64,000 nucleotides of DNA from Jiulongibacter sp966250325 (GTDB lineage: Bacteria; Bacteroidota; Bacteroidia; Cytophagales; Spirosomataceae): positions 1 through 64,000 of the forward strand of contig CBINGY010000005.1 in the NCBI GenBank assembly GCA_966250325.1, given 5' to 3'. The notes below the pieces were generated by a model. That model did not search any database, was not told the DNA's origin, and saw only the letters and a program-made list of their open reading frames with translations. The position numbers and the translations under genes were made by a program. Positions within the stretch are counted from its first letter, which is position 1, and every line of letters starts with the position of its first letter. Below, in pieces: positions 7,873 through 16,516 of this stretch.

Positions 7873-8607
7873 ATGTTTTCATTCTTCCGTGGTAAAGACC
7901 GTAGTCACGATGCTTTCGCTTTTCTGGGTACAGATATGCACTCTCACCTGTTACCCGGCGTAGATGACGGAAGTGACAGCCCCGAGACTTCCCTGGTCCT
8001 TATTGAAGGTCTGCTTGAGCTCGGTTTCCGGCAACTTATTACCACGCCTCACATTTACCAGGCTTTTTATCCCAATACACGCGATTCGCTACAACGTTCA
8101 CTGGATTCCCTGCAGCCTGTGTTACCGTCGGGTTTACCTTTTCAGTACAGTGCCGAGTACTTTGCCGATGAGTTTATGGAGAAGAAGATCAGTAAGGAAG
8201 AACTGATCCCCATGCCGGGTGGCTATGTGCTGCTGGAGATTTCGTTTGCGGCTTATTCACCCCGTGTCGAACAGATTGTTTTTGATCTGGTTACCAAGGG
8301 TTTCACGCCCATACTGGCACATCCGGAAAGGTACCTGTATCTGGGAGATTCGTTTCGTACCTTCTACAAATTAAAAGAGCTGGGGTGTCTTTTTCAGTTG
8401 AATATCGGCTCGCTGGGCGGCTACTATGGCCGGGGTGTGGAAAAACTGGCCGATAAACTGATGGAAGAAAAGCTGGCAGATCTGCTGGGTACCGATATGC
8501 ACCATACCCGGCATCTGGAGTTCCTGAAGACAATGGCTCAAAGTAAACGAACCATGAAAAAATTAGGAGATTATTCGTGGAGAAATGAGGAATTATTTCC
8601 GTGGTAG
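7873..8607 (+). CDS. CpsB/YwqE-like PHP-domain tyrosine-protein phosphatase
   Basis: These manganese-dependent phosphatases dephosphorylate the BY-kinases that control capsule chain length. The 244-residue protein has the PHP motif DMHSHLLPGVDDG (His23, His25), TTPHIY near 57-62, LAHPERY near 147 and LGTDMHHTRH near 207-216, giving the expected metal-binding set. No signal peptide. The ATG at 7873 is preferred to a TTG at 7855, which lies inside the likely -7 promoter box. It probably acts on the Wzc-like kinase encoded at 22613-25027, although it is on the other strand and apart from that operon. Confidence 0.88.
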   Translation: MFSFFRGKDRSHDAFAFLGTDMHSHLLPGVDDGSDSPETSLVLIEGLLELGFRQLITTPHIYQAFYPNTRDSLQRSLDSLQPVLPSGLPFQYSAEYFADEFMEKKISKEELIPMPGGYVLLEISFAAYSPRVEQIVFDLVTKGFTPILAHPERYLYLGDSFRTFYKLKELGCLFQLNIGSLGGYYGRGVEKLADKLMEEKLADLLGTDMHHTRHLEFLKTMAQSKRTMKKLGDYSWRNEELFPW

Positions 8608-8734
8608 AATTTTGTTCGTATAGACAACTCATTCCTATTTCGCACAATTATGTGTAAATTTTAAGTCTGTTTTTACGTTGAAAGAGGTGAGGATACCCGG
8701 ATGGAGAAAAAGGGTCAGGGACGTGGATCATACA

Positions 8735-9457
8735 CTAGGAATTATTGAACGTATCTCTGCAAGTGAGAAAATCAGGAAAGAGCTGTGGGTTTATCTCAAG
8801 GGCGTTTCCGATAACGGCTACATCTGCACCAGCCTCATACACTTTATTTAACTCTGCAGGAGTTCGAATTCCCCCGCCCACAATTACGGGAAGTTCAACG
8901 GCCTGTTTAACAGCTTCTATCATTGCAGGATGAACGCATTTTGCTGCACCACTGCCCATGTCAAGATATATGCAGCTCATTCCCAGCATTTCAGCAGCCA
9001 TGGCGGTGGCAGCCGCTATATCAGGCTTGTCATGCGGAATGCCTGAAGTGCCGCTCATGTAAGAGGCAGAAGTGGGCTTGCCCGCATCTATCAGAAGATA
9101 TGCAGTAGCTATCGTTTGAATACCACTTCTACGAACATACGGTGCAGCAATAACCTGTTTACCAATAAGATACTCGGCGTTTCTACCGCTTAAAAGGGAC
9201 AAAAATAATACCGCATCAGCTTCAAATTTCAAATGAGAGGGATCTGCCGGAAACAAAATAAGTGGTGTATCACAACACCTCTTTATGTTTTCGCTCAGGT
9301 AACCGAAATTATCACTACTTACATAACTACCCCCGATAAAGATGTAATCGGGATAAGGACAAGCGGCTTCCAGAAAATCAGAATTTACTTTATCAGGATC
9401 TATCAGCCATACCAGTTGTTTTTTCTTTGTACTAAACTGCAGATGTATTTTACTCAT
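8735..9457 (-). CDS. Geranylgeranylglyceryl phosphate synthase-family protein
   Basis: Members join a polyprenyl diphosphate to glycerol-1-phosphate on a TIM-barrel scaffold; Bacteroidota forms belong to the same fold as archaeal GGGPS and Bacillus PcrB. The 240-residue protein shows WLIDPDK near the N-terminus, IFIGGSY, the YLDMGSGA segment, VGGGIRTPAEL and VIGNALE, the last two being the phosphate-binding elements. The ATG at 9457 is chosen because GGAGAAG lies just upstream, whereas the 9493 start would add an unconserved tail. The lipid product in this organism is not determined by sequence. Confidence 0.85.
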   Translation of the reverse strand: MSKIHLQFSTKKKQLVWLIDPDKVNSDFLEAACPYPDYIFIGGSYVSSDNFGYLSENIKRCCDTPLILFPADPSHLKFEADAVLFLSLLSGRNAEYLIGKQVIAAPYVRRSGIQTIATAYLLIDAGKPTSASYMSGTSGIPHDKPDIAAATAMAAEMLGMSCIYLDMGSGAAKCVHPAMIEAVKQAVELPVIVGGGIRTPAELNKVYEAGADVAVIGNALEINPQLFPDFLTCRDTFNNS

Positions 9458-9617
9458 ATCTTCTCCATGTTGAAAATCAGAACGGCATCTCACTTATCTT
9501 AAAATTTACGGATTGGAATAAGATTTTACACGTAGTTGAAATTATAGATTTCAGTGGCAGAAGAGAAGTCTTCAAATTTTACGTATATTATACTCCGGCA
9601 AGATATTACCTCTATTT

Positions 9618-10541
9618 ATGAAGCGATTTTTCTTATTCCTGTTGATATCAGTCCCGGTAGTGGCCCAGGTAAAAATTGCGGCGATAAACTTTGGGGCGGG
9701 TACCTCTCACTATTTCGGTGACCTCTCTCCTCTGGAAAATATGGGGGTGGGTTTCCTTGCCACACCTTCATTTCATCTGCATGGCGGTTACACCCAGGTG
9801 CATTCCCCGCGATTTGAAAGTACCCTGGACTTTTCTATTCTTCGGATCATCGGGGATGACTTTACTTATGCCAGTTATAACTATTCGGCTTACCGCAATC
9901 AGCTTCTTCGAAATCTGCATTTCAGAAACGACGTCAAAGAATTAAGCTGGAGAGCCCGGTACAGTTTTAAACCTAATGAAGTGCAATCCCACTTTCACCG
10001 ACCCCGGTTTAACGGGTATGCTACTCTGGGGATCGGATTTATCGGACACAACCCCGAAACACGCCTGCCCGCAGAAATTGACCGGAGCCGGAACTGGGTT
10101 TATCTTCGTGACAAATACACCAGCGGACAAAACCTGTTCGAAAAGACCTACGGACTGGTACAGGTAGTGATTCCATTCGGTATGGGAATGCGTTATAAAC
10201 TAAGCCGGCACTGGGATGTAAACATCGAATCGGTTCTTAGAATCTCTTCCACCGACTACCTCGATGATGTGGCCAACAGCAAATACCTGCCCCAAAGTCT
10301 GATCACCAGCGAAGAGGCCTTCGCCTTACACAACCGTTCACTCGAACCTGTAGCCGGCAGAACCGGTCAAAGCCGGATCAATGCTATCCACTCGGTGTAC
10401 GGCAAAAATCAGGACTGGCAGGCACTGGTGGAACAAAATCTGGGTACAGCACGGGGAGATAACAAATTACTAAAACGTTCAGACAGCTATTGCCTGGTAA
10501 GTTTATCTCTGCTTTACTGGCTGGGTAATGATGTAAAATAA
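9618..10541 (+). CDS. Outer-membrane beta-barrel protein, DUF6089-like
   Basis: The 307-residue protein starts with a signal peptide (MKRFFLFLLISVPVVAQ) and continues with alternating aromatic/polar strands typical of an eight-to-ten-stranded barrel. The N-terminal LNFGAG-like and TSHYFGDLSP region and the ATLGIGFIGHNPE segment resemble DUF6089 proteins, small barrels widespread in Bacteroidota and in some cases tied to type IX secretion or gliding. The assignment is from recalled family features. The gene converges on the next one with a four-base gap. Confidence 0.65.
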   Translation: MKRFFLFLLISVPVVAQVKIAAINFGAGTSHYFGDLSPLENMGVGFLATPSFHLHGGYTQVHSPRFESTLDFSILRIIGDDFTYASYNYSAYRNQLLRNLHFRNDVKELSWRARYSFKPNEVQSHFHRPRFNGYATLGIGFIGHNPETRLPAEIDRSRNWVYLRDKYTSGQNLFEKTYGLVQVVIPFGMGMRYKLSRHWDVNIESVLRISSTDYLDDVANSKYLPQSLITSEEAFALHNRSLEPVAGRTGQSRINAIHSVYGKNQDWQALVEQNLGTARGDNKLLKRSDSYCLVSLSLLYWLGNDVK

Positions 10542-10545
10542 GATA

Positions 10546-11226
10546 TTAACGGTTCCAGGTTAGATTAAGGGCCAGTCTTGGGAAAAAACTGTAATGCTCC
10601 ATATTCTTCTCTATGACCCGGATATCCTCCGACAAATTGGTGGTTTCCAGAAATCCGGAGTAGTGAATATCCAGTTTCGGGCTTCCCATGTACCAGCATC
10701 CTATAAGCCCGCTGACGGAAATCAGTTTGTCCGCACCCTGCCCGCCGAAACGCAAACCCAGATACGGCTGGGCTTTCCACCAGTTCATTCCGAATTCAAC
10801 CCGACCAAAATCTTCGGCTGCAATCTGCAGACCTCCGCTGTCAAATCCGGTTTCGGTGCTCATTACCAGACGATTCCTTTCCAAAACATACACGTCTGCC
10901 CCACCTTCCAGGCTTAGCCATTCGCCCACTACGGCTTTTCTGAGGGAAACTCCGGCACTTAACCGCTGAATATCGGGATCCACATCGAGCACCGATTCAT
11001 TTTCCAGGTCAATCTGAAGTACTTTCTGATAACCCATCCAGCGTAAGCCAGTCATCAGCTTCAGTTTTCCTGTTAATTCATGATCAAGCGAAACGCCAAG
11101 TCCGCCGGTCCCGAGTTCGAGCTGAGGCTTCCATGCACTCAAAAACCGTGAACTATCCCGCTGAGCCAGCAAGTAATTGCTCACCAAACTCACTAAAACA
11201 ACCAAAACAAACCTTCTATATCTCAT
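10546..11226 (-). CDS. Exported outer-membrane protein of unknown function
   Basis: The 226-residue product has a signal peptide (MRYRRFVLVVLVSLVSNYLLAQ) and a body of amphipathic beta strands rich in Gly and aromatic residues ending in Trp-Asn-Arg, consistent with a small beta barrel. The ATG at 11226 is preferred to one 30 bases upstream because it places the signal peptide at the N-terminus. I do not recognise the family. It follows the sugar-transferase gene across a 125-bp low-complexity repeat and need not belong to the capsule operon. Confidence 0.65.
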   Translation of the reverse strand: MRYRRFVLVVLVSLVSNYLLAQRDSSRFLSAWKPQLELGTGGLGVSLDHELTGKLKLMTGLRWMGYQKVLQIDLENESVLDVDPDIQRLSAGVSLRKAVVGEWLSLEGGADVYVLERNRLVMSTETGFDSGGLQIAAEDFGRVEFGMNWWKAQPYLGLRFGGQGADKLISVSGLIGCWYMGSPKLDIHYSGFLETTNLSEDIRVIEKNMEHYSFFPRLALNLTWNR

Positions 11227-11230
11227 CGCA

Positions 11231-11350
11231 CCCTCTCTACCCCTTAACCCTAACACCTAATGCCTTTTGCCTATTACCTAACACCTACTCCCTAACACCT
11301 ACCCCCAAATGCCTTTAGCCTAATGCCTATTGCCTACTACCTAACCCCTT
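11231..11350. repeat. C-rich degenerate minisatellite (CCTAACACCTA type)
   Basis: Irregular units of 6-9 bases such as CCTAACA, CCTACTC, CCTATTG and CCTAATG follow each other. The minus strand is G-rich with repeated TTAGG/TTAGGG-like steps. Related tracts occur at 12743-12803 (opposite orientation), 13051-13115 and 25161-25262. Confidence 0.85.
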
Positions 11351-12736
11351 TCAATACGCCATCTCCTCCCCCTTTAAGCCGTTATAAATGGTCATGAATA
11401 CAATTCGTATATCGAGCCAAAAGCTCCAGTTTTCGATATACCAGATATCCAGATCAACTCGTTTTTGCATGGCTTCTTTGGTTTTAGTCTCTCCCCGAAA
11501 TCCATTTACCTGTGCCCAGCCCGTGATTCCCGGTTTGATCCAGTGTCTGATTAAGTATTTTTCCACTTCATCTTTCGATTCAAGATTCAACTTTTCGGGA
11601 TGAGGTCTGGGACCTACCACTGACATATCTCCGAGAAACACATTGATAAACTGCGGCAATTCATCCAAACTGGTTTTACGCAGAAACCTGCCTAGTTTTG
11701 TAACTCTGGGATCATTTTTTTGTGCTTGAATGTATCTGGAATTCTTATCCCCGTCGCTTCCCGGTCTCATCGTTCTGAATTTCCAACATTGAAACTTTTT
11801 CCCGTTCTCACCCCATCGGTCTTGTTTAAAAAATACCGGCCCTCTGGAATCCAGTTGAATTAACAGTGCAATGAGCGGGAATAACCAACTAAAAATCAGG
11901 AGTATAACCAGTGTGGCAAACAAGATATCGAAAATTCTTTTGAGTGCTCTCCAATGAAACTCCTGAAGAGGCTCCCCTCTTAATGCGATCAGTGGATACC
12001 CGCCAAAGAGTTGCAGACTGTGTTTTTTATGGATGAGATCATTGTAATTAGGAATAACTTTGGTTCGGATGGCGTAGTTTTCAGCCAAAATAAATATCCG
12101 GTTCATCATCTCTGAACTAATTCTGCTGGTAGTAACAATAATATCATCAATCATTAAGCCTTTGTGCAATTCAAAGAATTTCTGAAGATCTCCGATGTAA
12201 TTATAGTGATGGTCATCTGGCTGTTCTCTGCAAACCACCCCGATTACCTTGTATCCATAGTGAGGATTATCATTCATCTGCTCCAGAAGGTTTCCGGTTA
12301 TTTCATTATACCCGATAAAAACCACATTTCGTAAATTACCTCCCCTTTGCCGGTAGATTACCAGAGCTTGCTTGGTCAGGTACCCTTTAGCGATTAATAA
12401 GACGCATAATAAACCTATATACCACACCACGAAGGTTCTGGCAAAGGCATGTTCATTCAGCATAAAATAAAGCTGACCTGCCACAATAAGCTGTACCACT
12501 ATATTTTGTAGAAGAATGAGTAACTCTCCCACATAGGTTTCTGTTCGAAAATCATCATAGGCGTTGGTCACCTTCGTTGAAAAATACCAGGCTACCAGAA
12601 AACTAACCAATATGAGCCGATCTATTTTTTCGAAGCCTCTGTTTGACAAGGCAGAGGCCAGCAAAAAGACCAGAATCAGAATAATGAGGTCTGTCAAAAG
12701 CCGAACATAACCCACTTTATTGAATCGTTTGAACAT
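11351..12736 (-). CDS. Undecaprenyl-phosphate sugar phosphotransferase (WcaJ-type)
   Basis: The enzyme starts repeat-unit assembly by moving a hexose-1-phosphate onto undecaprenyl phosphate. The 461-residue protein has four or five N-terminal membrane segments (about 10-130), a CoA-binding-like domain (near 140-250) and the C-terminal bacterial sugar-transferase domain, starting at KRIFDILFATLVILLIF and containing FKQDRWGENGKKF, KFRTMRPGSD, LRKTSLDELPQFINV, GDMSVVGPRPHP and PGITGWAQVNG. All are hallmark motifs. It is the most distal polysaccharide gene, separated from the main run by a lipoprotein gene and repeats. Confidence 0.93.
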   Translation of the reverse strand: MFKRFNKVGYVRLLTDLIILILVFLLASALSNRGFEKIDRLILVSFLVAWYFSTKVTNAYDDFRTETYVGELLILLQNIVVQLIVAGQLYFMLNEHAFARTFVVWYIGLLCVLLIAKGYLTKQALVIYRQRGGNLRNVVFIGYNEITGNLLEQMNDNPHYGYKVIGVVCREQPDDHHYNYIGDLQKFFELHKGLMIDDIIVTTSRISSEMMNRIFILAENYAIRTKVIPNYNDLIHKKHSLQLFGGYPLIALRGEPLQEFHWRALKRIFDILFATLVILLIFSWLFPLIALLIQLDSRGPVFFKQDRWGENGKKFQCWKFRTMRPGSDGDKNSRYIQAQKNDPRVTKLGRFLRKTSLDELPQFINVFLGDMSVVGPRPHPEKLNLESKDEVEKYLIRHWIKPGITGWAQVNGFRGETKTKEAMQKRVDLDIWYIENWSFWLDIRIVFMTIYNGLKGEEMAY

Positions 12737-12742
12737 GTTTCG

Positions 12743-12803
12743 TAGGGATGAGGTTAACGGAGTAGGTGTTAGGTTTCAGGGAGTAGGAATTAGAGAGTCA
12801 GGC
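12743..12803. repeat. G-rich copy of the degenerate minisatellite
   Basis: GGAGTAGGTGTTAGG and GGAGTAGGAATTAG steps are the reverse complement of the CCTAACACCTACTCC elements at 11231-11350. It lies just upstream of the sugar-transferase start codon. Confidence 0.7.
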
Positions 12804-12925
12804 GTTCCTATTGTCTCTGCCCTTAGGTTTTTGCGTGACGTTTTACTGAAAATTTTTCTGTATGATAATTGGCATGGTGTGGCATTCTTATCTGGGGAAA
12901 AGGGTAGCGGTTCTCCAGCACTGCT

Positions 12926-13020
12926 CACTTCGACTTTCCAGAGCCCATCCCACGCTGCTCAGTGACCGCCTACGCTTTAAGTTTATCTCGCGAAAGCCCG
13001 GTGACTGAGCCTGTCGAAGG
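12926..13020. repeat. REP-like inverted pair
   Basis: GGTGACTGAGCCTGTCGAAG at 13000-13020 is a widespread bacterial intergenic repeat. An inverted, split relative lies at 12926-12967 (CACTTCGAC, then GCTCAGTGACC after a 22-base insert). The arrangement resembles a REP doublet. No transposase gene is nearby. The remainder of the 12737-13124 gap holds no gene. Confidence 0.6.
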
Positions 13021-13050
13021 CAGCGGGCGGGCCTTTGAAGCGAAAACCCA

Positions 13051-13115
13051 ATGCCCACTACTCATTGCCTATTGCCTAATGCCTAACACCTATTCCCTAA
13101 TACCTCCCCCAAACC
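13051..13115. repeat. C-rich degenerate minisatellite
   Basis: Units such as ATTGCCT, AATGCCT, AACACCT, ATTCCCT and AATACCT repeat with a seven-base period just downstream of the lipoprotein stop codon. Same family as 11231-11350. Confidence 0.8.
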
Positions 13116-13124
13116 CTCAAAAAA

Positions 13125-14651
13125 CTACTTACAATACCCTTCCGTATCCACCTTAATCGTCCATTCGTTTTTATCAATGGTGTAATTGGATTGAAGAAAT
13201 GGCCAGGTATTGCCGCCATCGGTGCTGATCCTGAAATCGTAGGTTTGGCCTTTGACCAGTCGGTAGGTTTTGATTTTACGCGTGGTGCGGGTAAACGTAA
13301 GAAGGGTACGCCAGGCGTTCTGACCCGGTGCCGAAATCTGTGTGAGCATCTGGGCCGGTAATTTGGCTTCATCCAGTACTTTGCCGTTGGGGCAGGCCGC
13401 TTCAAAAGTCACTTCTACCGGAACCGGTTTGATTTTCGACCGGAGGTCTACCCGATATTCTCCGGTATCGCAAACAGGTAGTACCGCTGATTCGTATATC
13501 GCTTTGGTCCGGTCTCCTCCCTGAAAATCACTGAAATCCATGATCTTCAAATTCATCTCTCCGGCCTCCACCGGCAAATAGCTGAGGGACAGGCTCGCTC
13601 CCTTGTTAGCGTTTAAATAGCCGTTACGAAGCAGCTCAGCCCCTTTCTTTACTTCAAAGTAATAGGCGATGTCGAGGTCAGAATACTCACTGCTAATCCG
13701 GAACAGGGGGCCCTGCGGACAGATTTCCCGTACTTCTCCGATGATCCAGAAGCTGAAATGCGTCATCTCAAAATCGGCGTAAACCGATCCGGTCGGGCCG
13801 GATTGCAAGGTAAGTTCTCCTTCCCGAATCCAACGGGCCTTTTCAGGCGAGTAACTGAGCAATACCCGTTTATCTCCCGCTTTGCCCGTTGGCAAATATA
13901 AACGGGTACCTAATGGCCGGCTGAAATCGGTATTCAGATTGGCTTCTTCGTCATGGGCTTGTACTTCCAGCATGGCGTCCACCACCGGGATATCAAACGG
14001 AAAGGCAGCTGCACTTCCGTCGGGAAGTTTGGGATGGGTAACTCTTCCTCCGCCTGGAATATACGAACGGGCATTCCCCGAGTAATAGATGAGATCTAAG
14101 TTGACCTCTCCAATAGCCTTTTCACCTGTAACTGTCTGCCAGCTCTGATTTTCCGGTACTGTAAGCGAAACCGTCGCTTTCCCATCACTTGCGGTAAAAT
14201 TCTGTGTTCCAGCCCCCCCGGCAGGCAGCTGGTAACCTTGTATGGCTCCTTTTCCGAGCTCGGCCAGGCGAACTGTATAGTTTTGATTTTCCCTCGATGT
14301 AAAACGTATATTGTAGGTTCGGGTGGAGTAACCCGGGGCACTGATCCGAATATTGAATTCTACAGGGTCTGCCGCGGTAGGCACCACCGAGCGTTCAACA
14401 GCCAGAAGCAACTGACCTTCTTCATTCAAATTATAGGAGGTGTCGTTTAGCGAATTAACCAGCAAATCAGCATCTGATCCACTAACTTTCAGTTTGACAT
14501 CATCTGGAATTTGACCTGAAAAATTACGTATTGTAAATAGTAATTTACCGTCTGTTACCGGCTCTTTAAATGTAAGACTAAAATCGTCGAACGGGCTCTT
14601 ACAGCCAGAACAAAGTAAAGCCAATAACATGATTATGAGTTTATTAATCAT
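13125..14651 (-). CDS. Exported lipoprotein of unknown function
   Basis: The 508-residue protein begins MINKLIIMLLALLCSGC, a lipoprotein signal with lipobox LCSGC. The mature part is rich in beta-strand sequence with several immunoglobulin-like stretches and no cysteine cluster or catalytic motif that I recognise. The ATG at 14651 is preferred; the longer frame to 14669 would start at TTG. It sits between two polysaccharide genes but is flanked by repeats on one side and about 280 bases on the other, so membership in the capsule operon is doubtful. Confidence 0.65.
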   Translation of the reverse strand: MINKLIIMLLALLCSGCKSPFDDFSLTFKEPVTDGKLLFTIRNFSGQIPDDVKLKVSGSDADLLVNSLNDTSYNLNEEGQLLLAVERSVVPTAADPVEFNIRISAPGYSTRTYNIRFTSRENQNYTVRLAELGKGAIQGYQLPAGGAGTQNFTASDGKATVSLTVPENQSWQTVTGEKAIGEVNLDLIYYSGNARSYIPGGGRVTHPKLPDGSAAAFPFDIPVVDAMLEVQAHDEEANLNTDFSRPLGTRLYLPTGKAGDKRVLLSYSPEKARWIREGELTLQSGPTGSVYADFEMTHFSFWIIGEVREICPQGPLFRISSEYSDLDIAYYFEVKKGAELLRNGYLNANKGASLSLSYLPVEAGEMNLKIMDFSDFQGGDRTKAIYESAVLPVCDTGEYRVDLRSKIKPVPVEVTFEAACPNGKVLDEAKLPAQMLTQISAPGQNAWRTLLTFTRTTRKIKTYRLVKGQTYDFRISTDGGNTWPFLQSNYTIDKNEWTIKVDTEGYCK

Positions 14652-14845
14652 GATAAGATTGATTTTCAAAGAAAAAATTCAGCTAAATAAATTATACTTT
14701 TCTAATATTTCATGGTTATGAAAATAGATTCTTTATGATTTTTTTATAAAATAGGCCATTATTGTATTGAAACTATCGTTTTTCGTTTGGTTTCTTTTTA
14801 AATTAGAAGAGCAAAAGGTGTTAGGAAATTAAATCACCAAACAAC

Positions 14846-14938
14846 ATGGAACAAAAATTAAAATCTTCGTCTGAAAACTTCGGAAAATTACTCATCCTGT
14901 TGCTCTTGCTAGGGGTAGCTATCTGGAGCTTTATCTGA
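14846..14938 (+). CDS. Possible 30-residue single-span membrane peptide
   Basis: ATG at 14846 opens a 30-codon frame with a polar start (MEQKLKSSSENFGK) followed by a hydrophobic helix (LLILLLLLGVAIWSFI) ending at the stop. This is the layout of a small membrane protein. The upstream region is AT-rich, as in Bacteroidota start regions. It overlaps the 3' end of the convergent acyltransferase gene by eight bases. Its expression cannot be judged from sequence, and no family is recognised. Confidence 0.4.
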   Translation: MEQKLKSSSENFGKLLILLLLLGVAIWSFI

Positions 14939-15710
14939 ATTCCCGAATGAGATTCCAACGGGAACGCACTTCCAGATTTGCATGGGTTACCGGCAGCCCC
15001 TGCAGAGATCTGGACATCTTTTTGAACACCTCCTCCTTTAAATATTCCAAATCCTTCATTCCCAACCCCTCTGTGGGTATAGGAGACAATACTTCAGCCT
15101 CAAAAGGTACCCGATATAAACCACTTAAAGGAAATTCGGGGAGAATCTGATAGGTAGTCTTAAACACCAGAGGTACCAGCGGCACCTGATTTTTCACAGC
15201 CAGAATAAAGGCTCCATCCTCAAAAGGCTGAAAAATATTCGGAGGGTTTACGGACCGGATCCCCCCTTCAATGGCAATGGCCAAAGGTATTCGCTCTTTT
15301 AGTTTGGTTCCTGCACGCAGCATGGCTTTTATCCGGCTTCCCTTACTGTTTCTGTCCATCAGGATATGCATTCGTTTAAAAATGCGGCCATACACCGGGA
15401 TTTCTCCCACCTCAGAAAGACCAATCACCGAAAAAGGCTCTGGTATGAGAAGATATATGGCCAGATTATCCAATGATGAAAAATGATTTGCCACATAAAC
15501 ACATGGGGCGGGTATCTCTTCTGCACATTTCCTGATCTGAATAGTTATTCCTGCCAGAAAAAAGGAAGACTGAATCCAAAATCTATGGAGTTTAAAGAGC
15601 ATTTTCAGGTTATTTACACAAAGGGAAAAAAGCATTCCCGGAAGTAGCAACAGAAAAAGAATAACTGAACTTCCTGCTACTGCAGCCGTATAGAGCTTTT
15701 TCAGAATCAT
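14931..15710 (-). CDS. PlsC-type 1-acylglycerol-3-phosphate acyltransferase family protein
   Basis: The 259-residue membrane-anchored acyltransferase has an N-terminal hydrophobic segment (about 10-30), the NHFSSLD box corresponding to NHxxxxD near residue 75, the FKRMHILMDR segment, and EGGIRS in place of the more usual EGTRS near 148. Family members acylate lysophosphatidate, but relatives inside polysaccharide loci may acylate other acceptors; the substrate is not settled here. It lies 35 bp after the WecG-like gene on the same strand, so is probably co-transcribed with the polysaccharide genes. Confidence 0.8.
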   Translation of the reverse strand: MILKKLYTAAVAGSSVILFLLLLPGMLFSLCVNNLKMLFKLHRFWIQSSFFLAGITIQIRKCAEEIPAPCVYVANHFSSLDNLAIYLLIPEPFSVIGLSEVGEIPVYGRIFKRMHILMDRNSKGSRIKAMLRAGTKLKERIPLAIAIEGGIRSVNPPNIFQPFEDGAFILAVKNQVPLVPLVFKTTYQILPEFPLSGLYRVPFEAEVLSPIPTEGLGMKDLEYLKEEVFKKMSRSLQGLPVTHANLEVRSRWNLIREFR

Positions 15711-15745
15711 TTCTGAAAAGGGTTTAGTATTGAATAGATTCGGTT

Positions 15746-16516
15746 TCAGGTGCTGGGTTCTACGGCATTTCCGCCATATCTAAGAAGAAGAGGAAGTAGT
15801 TTCACCGCGTCATAATATCTTTTGAAATACCTGGAAGGACTGGAGATGATTCTCACCAGCCATCCCAGGTAAAGATTTACAACCCAGACCGGCAGTTTTA
15901 CCTGGTTTCCAGTAAAAAAGGCAATTGCTGCACCCGTACATAAGATTGCAGGTCGATAGGATAACCGATCTTTCAACCAGCTACCCAGCTTTTCCTGTTT
16001 TCCTCCGGCAATATTGAGTAATACCCATTCCGGCTTTTGAGATTCGAGAATGTGAAGTAACTCTTCGTCTTTAATCACCCCTTCTTTCGAATAAAACGGA
16101 GCTATGTAAGACCCGAGACTGACTTCTGAATTGAGTGAAGCCAACAGAGCTCTGTTGGAATGATCTTCTTCGGGAGTTGGATTAACCAGAAATACGTGGG
16201 TTCCTTGTTTAAGTCCGGGAAACTCCCTGAGAAAATGTTCGATAAATTCAACGCCTGAAAGGTGCCTTACCTTACTTCTCTTTTGCCAGATATTCCAGGT
16301 TAAAACCATGTAACCGCTGTCTGCAATGATAAGATCTGAGTTCTTCAATGAGCTGTAATACACCTCATCTTTCGGAATTTCTGCAAGACCCGGGCCAGAT
16401 GGTACCGTAAGCAGTCCTCCGTTTGAAGCAAGTTCCCTGTACACCTCTTTACAGGAAAGATTGGTGAATTCCAACCCAAGAATTCGGGTGGTCAAATGGT
16501 TTTCTCTTTCATCCAT
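15746..16516 (-). CDS. WecG/TagA/CpsF-family glycosyltransferase (GT26)
   Basis: These membrane-associated enzymes add the second sugar (often ManNAc/ManNAcA or glucose) to an undecaprenyl-linked sugar. The 256-residue protein shows the ILGLEFTNLS start, SDLIIADSGYMVL with the conserved Asp, RHLSGVEF, and PEWVLLNIAGGKQEK, followed by LCTGAAIAFFTG and a basic/hydrophobic C-terminal tail near 220-250 that can associate with the membrane. It overlaps the upstream epimerase gene by 25 bases, indicating translational coupling. Confidence 0.88.
   Translation of the reverse strand: MDERENHLTTRILGLEFTNLSCKEVYRELASNGGLLTVPSGPGLAEIPKDEVYYSSLKNSDLIIADSGYMVLTWNIWQKRSKVRHLSGVEFIEHFLREFPGLKQGTHVFLVNPTPEEDHSNRALLASLNSEVSLGSYIAPFYSKEGVIKDEELLHILESQKPEWVLLNIAGGKQEKLGSWLKDRLSYRPAILCTGAAIAFFTGNQVKLPVWVVNLYLGWLVRIISSPSRYFKRYYDAVKLLPLLLRYGGNAVEPST

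Noticed and set aside
12720..13156. Two plus-strand frames in the gap beside the sugar transferase
   Set aside because: They run through minisatellite and REP-like sequence and encode no recognisable protein.
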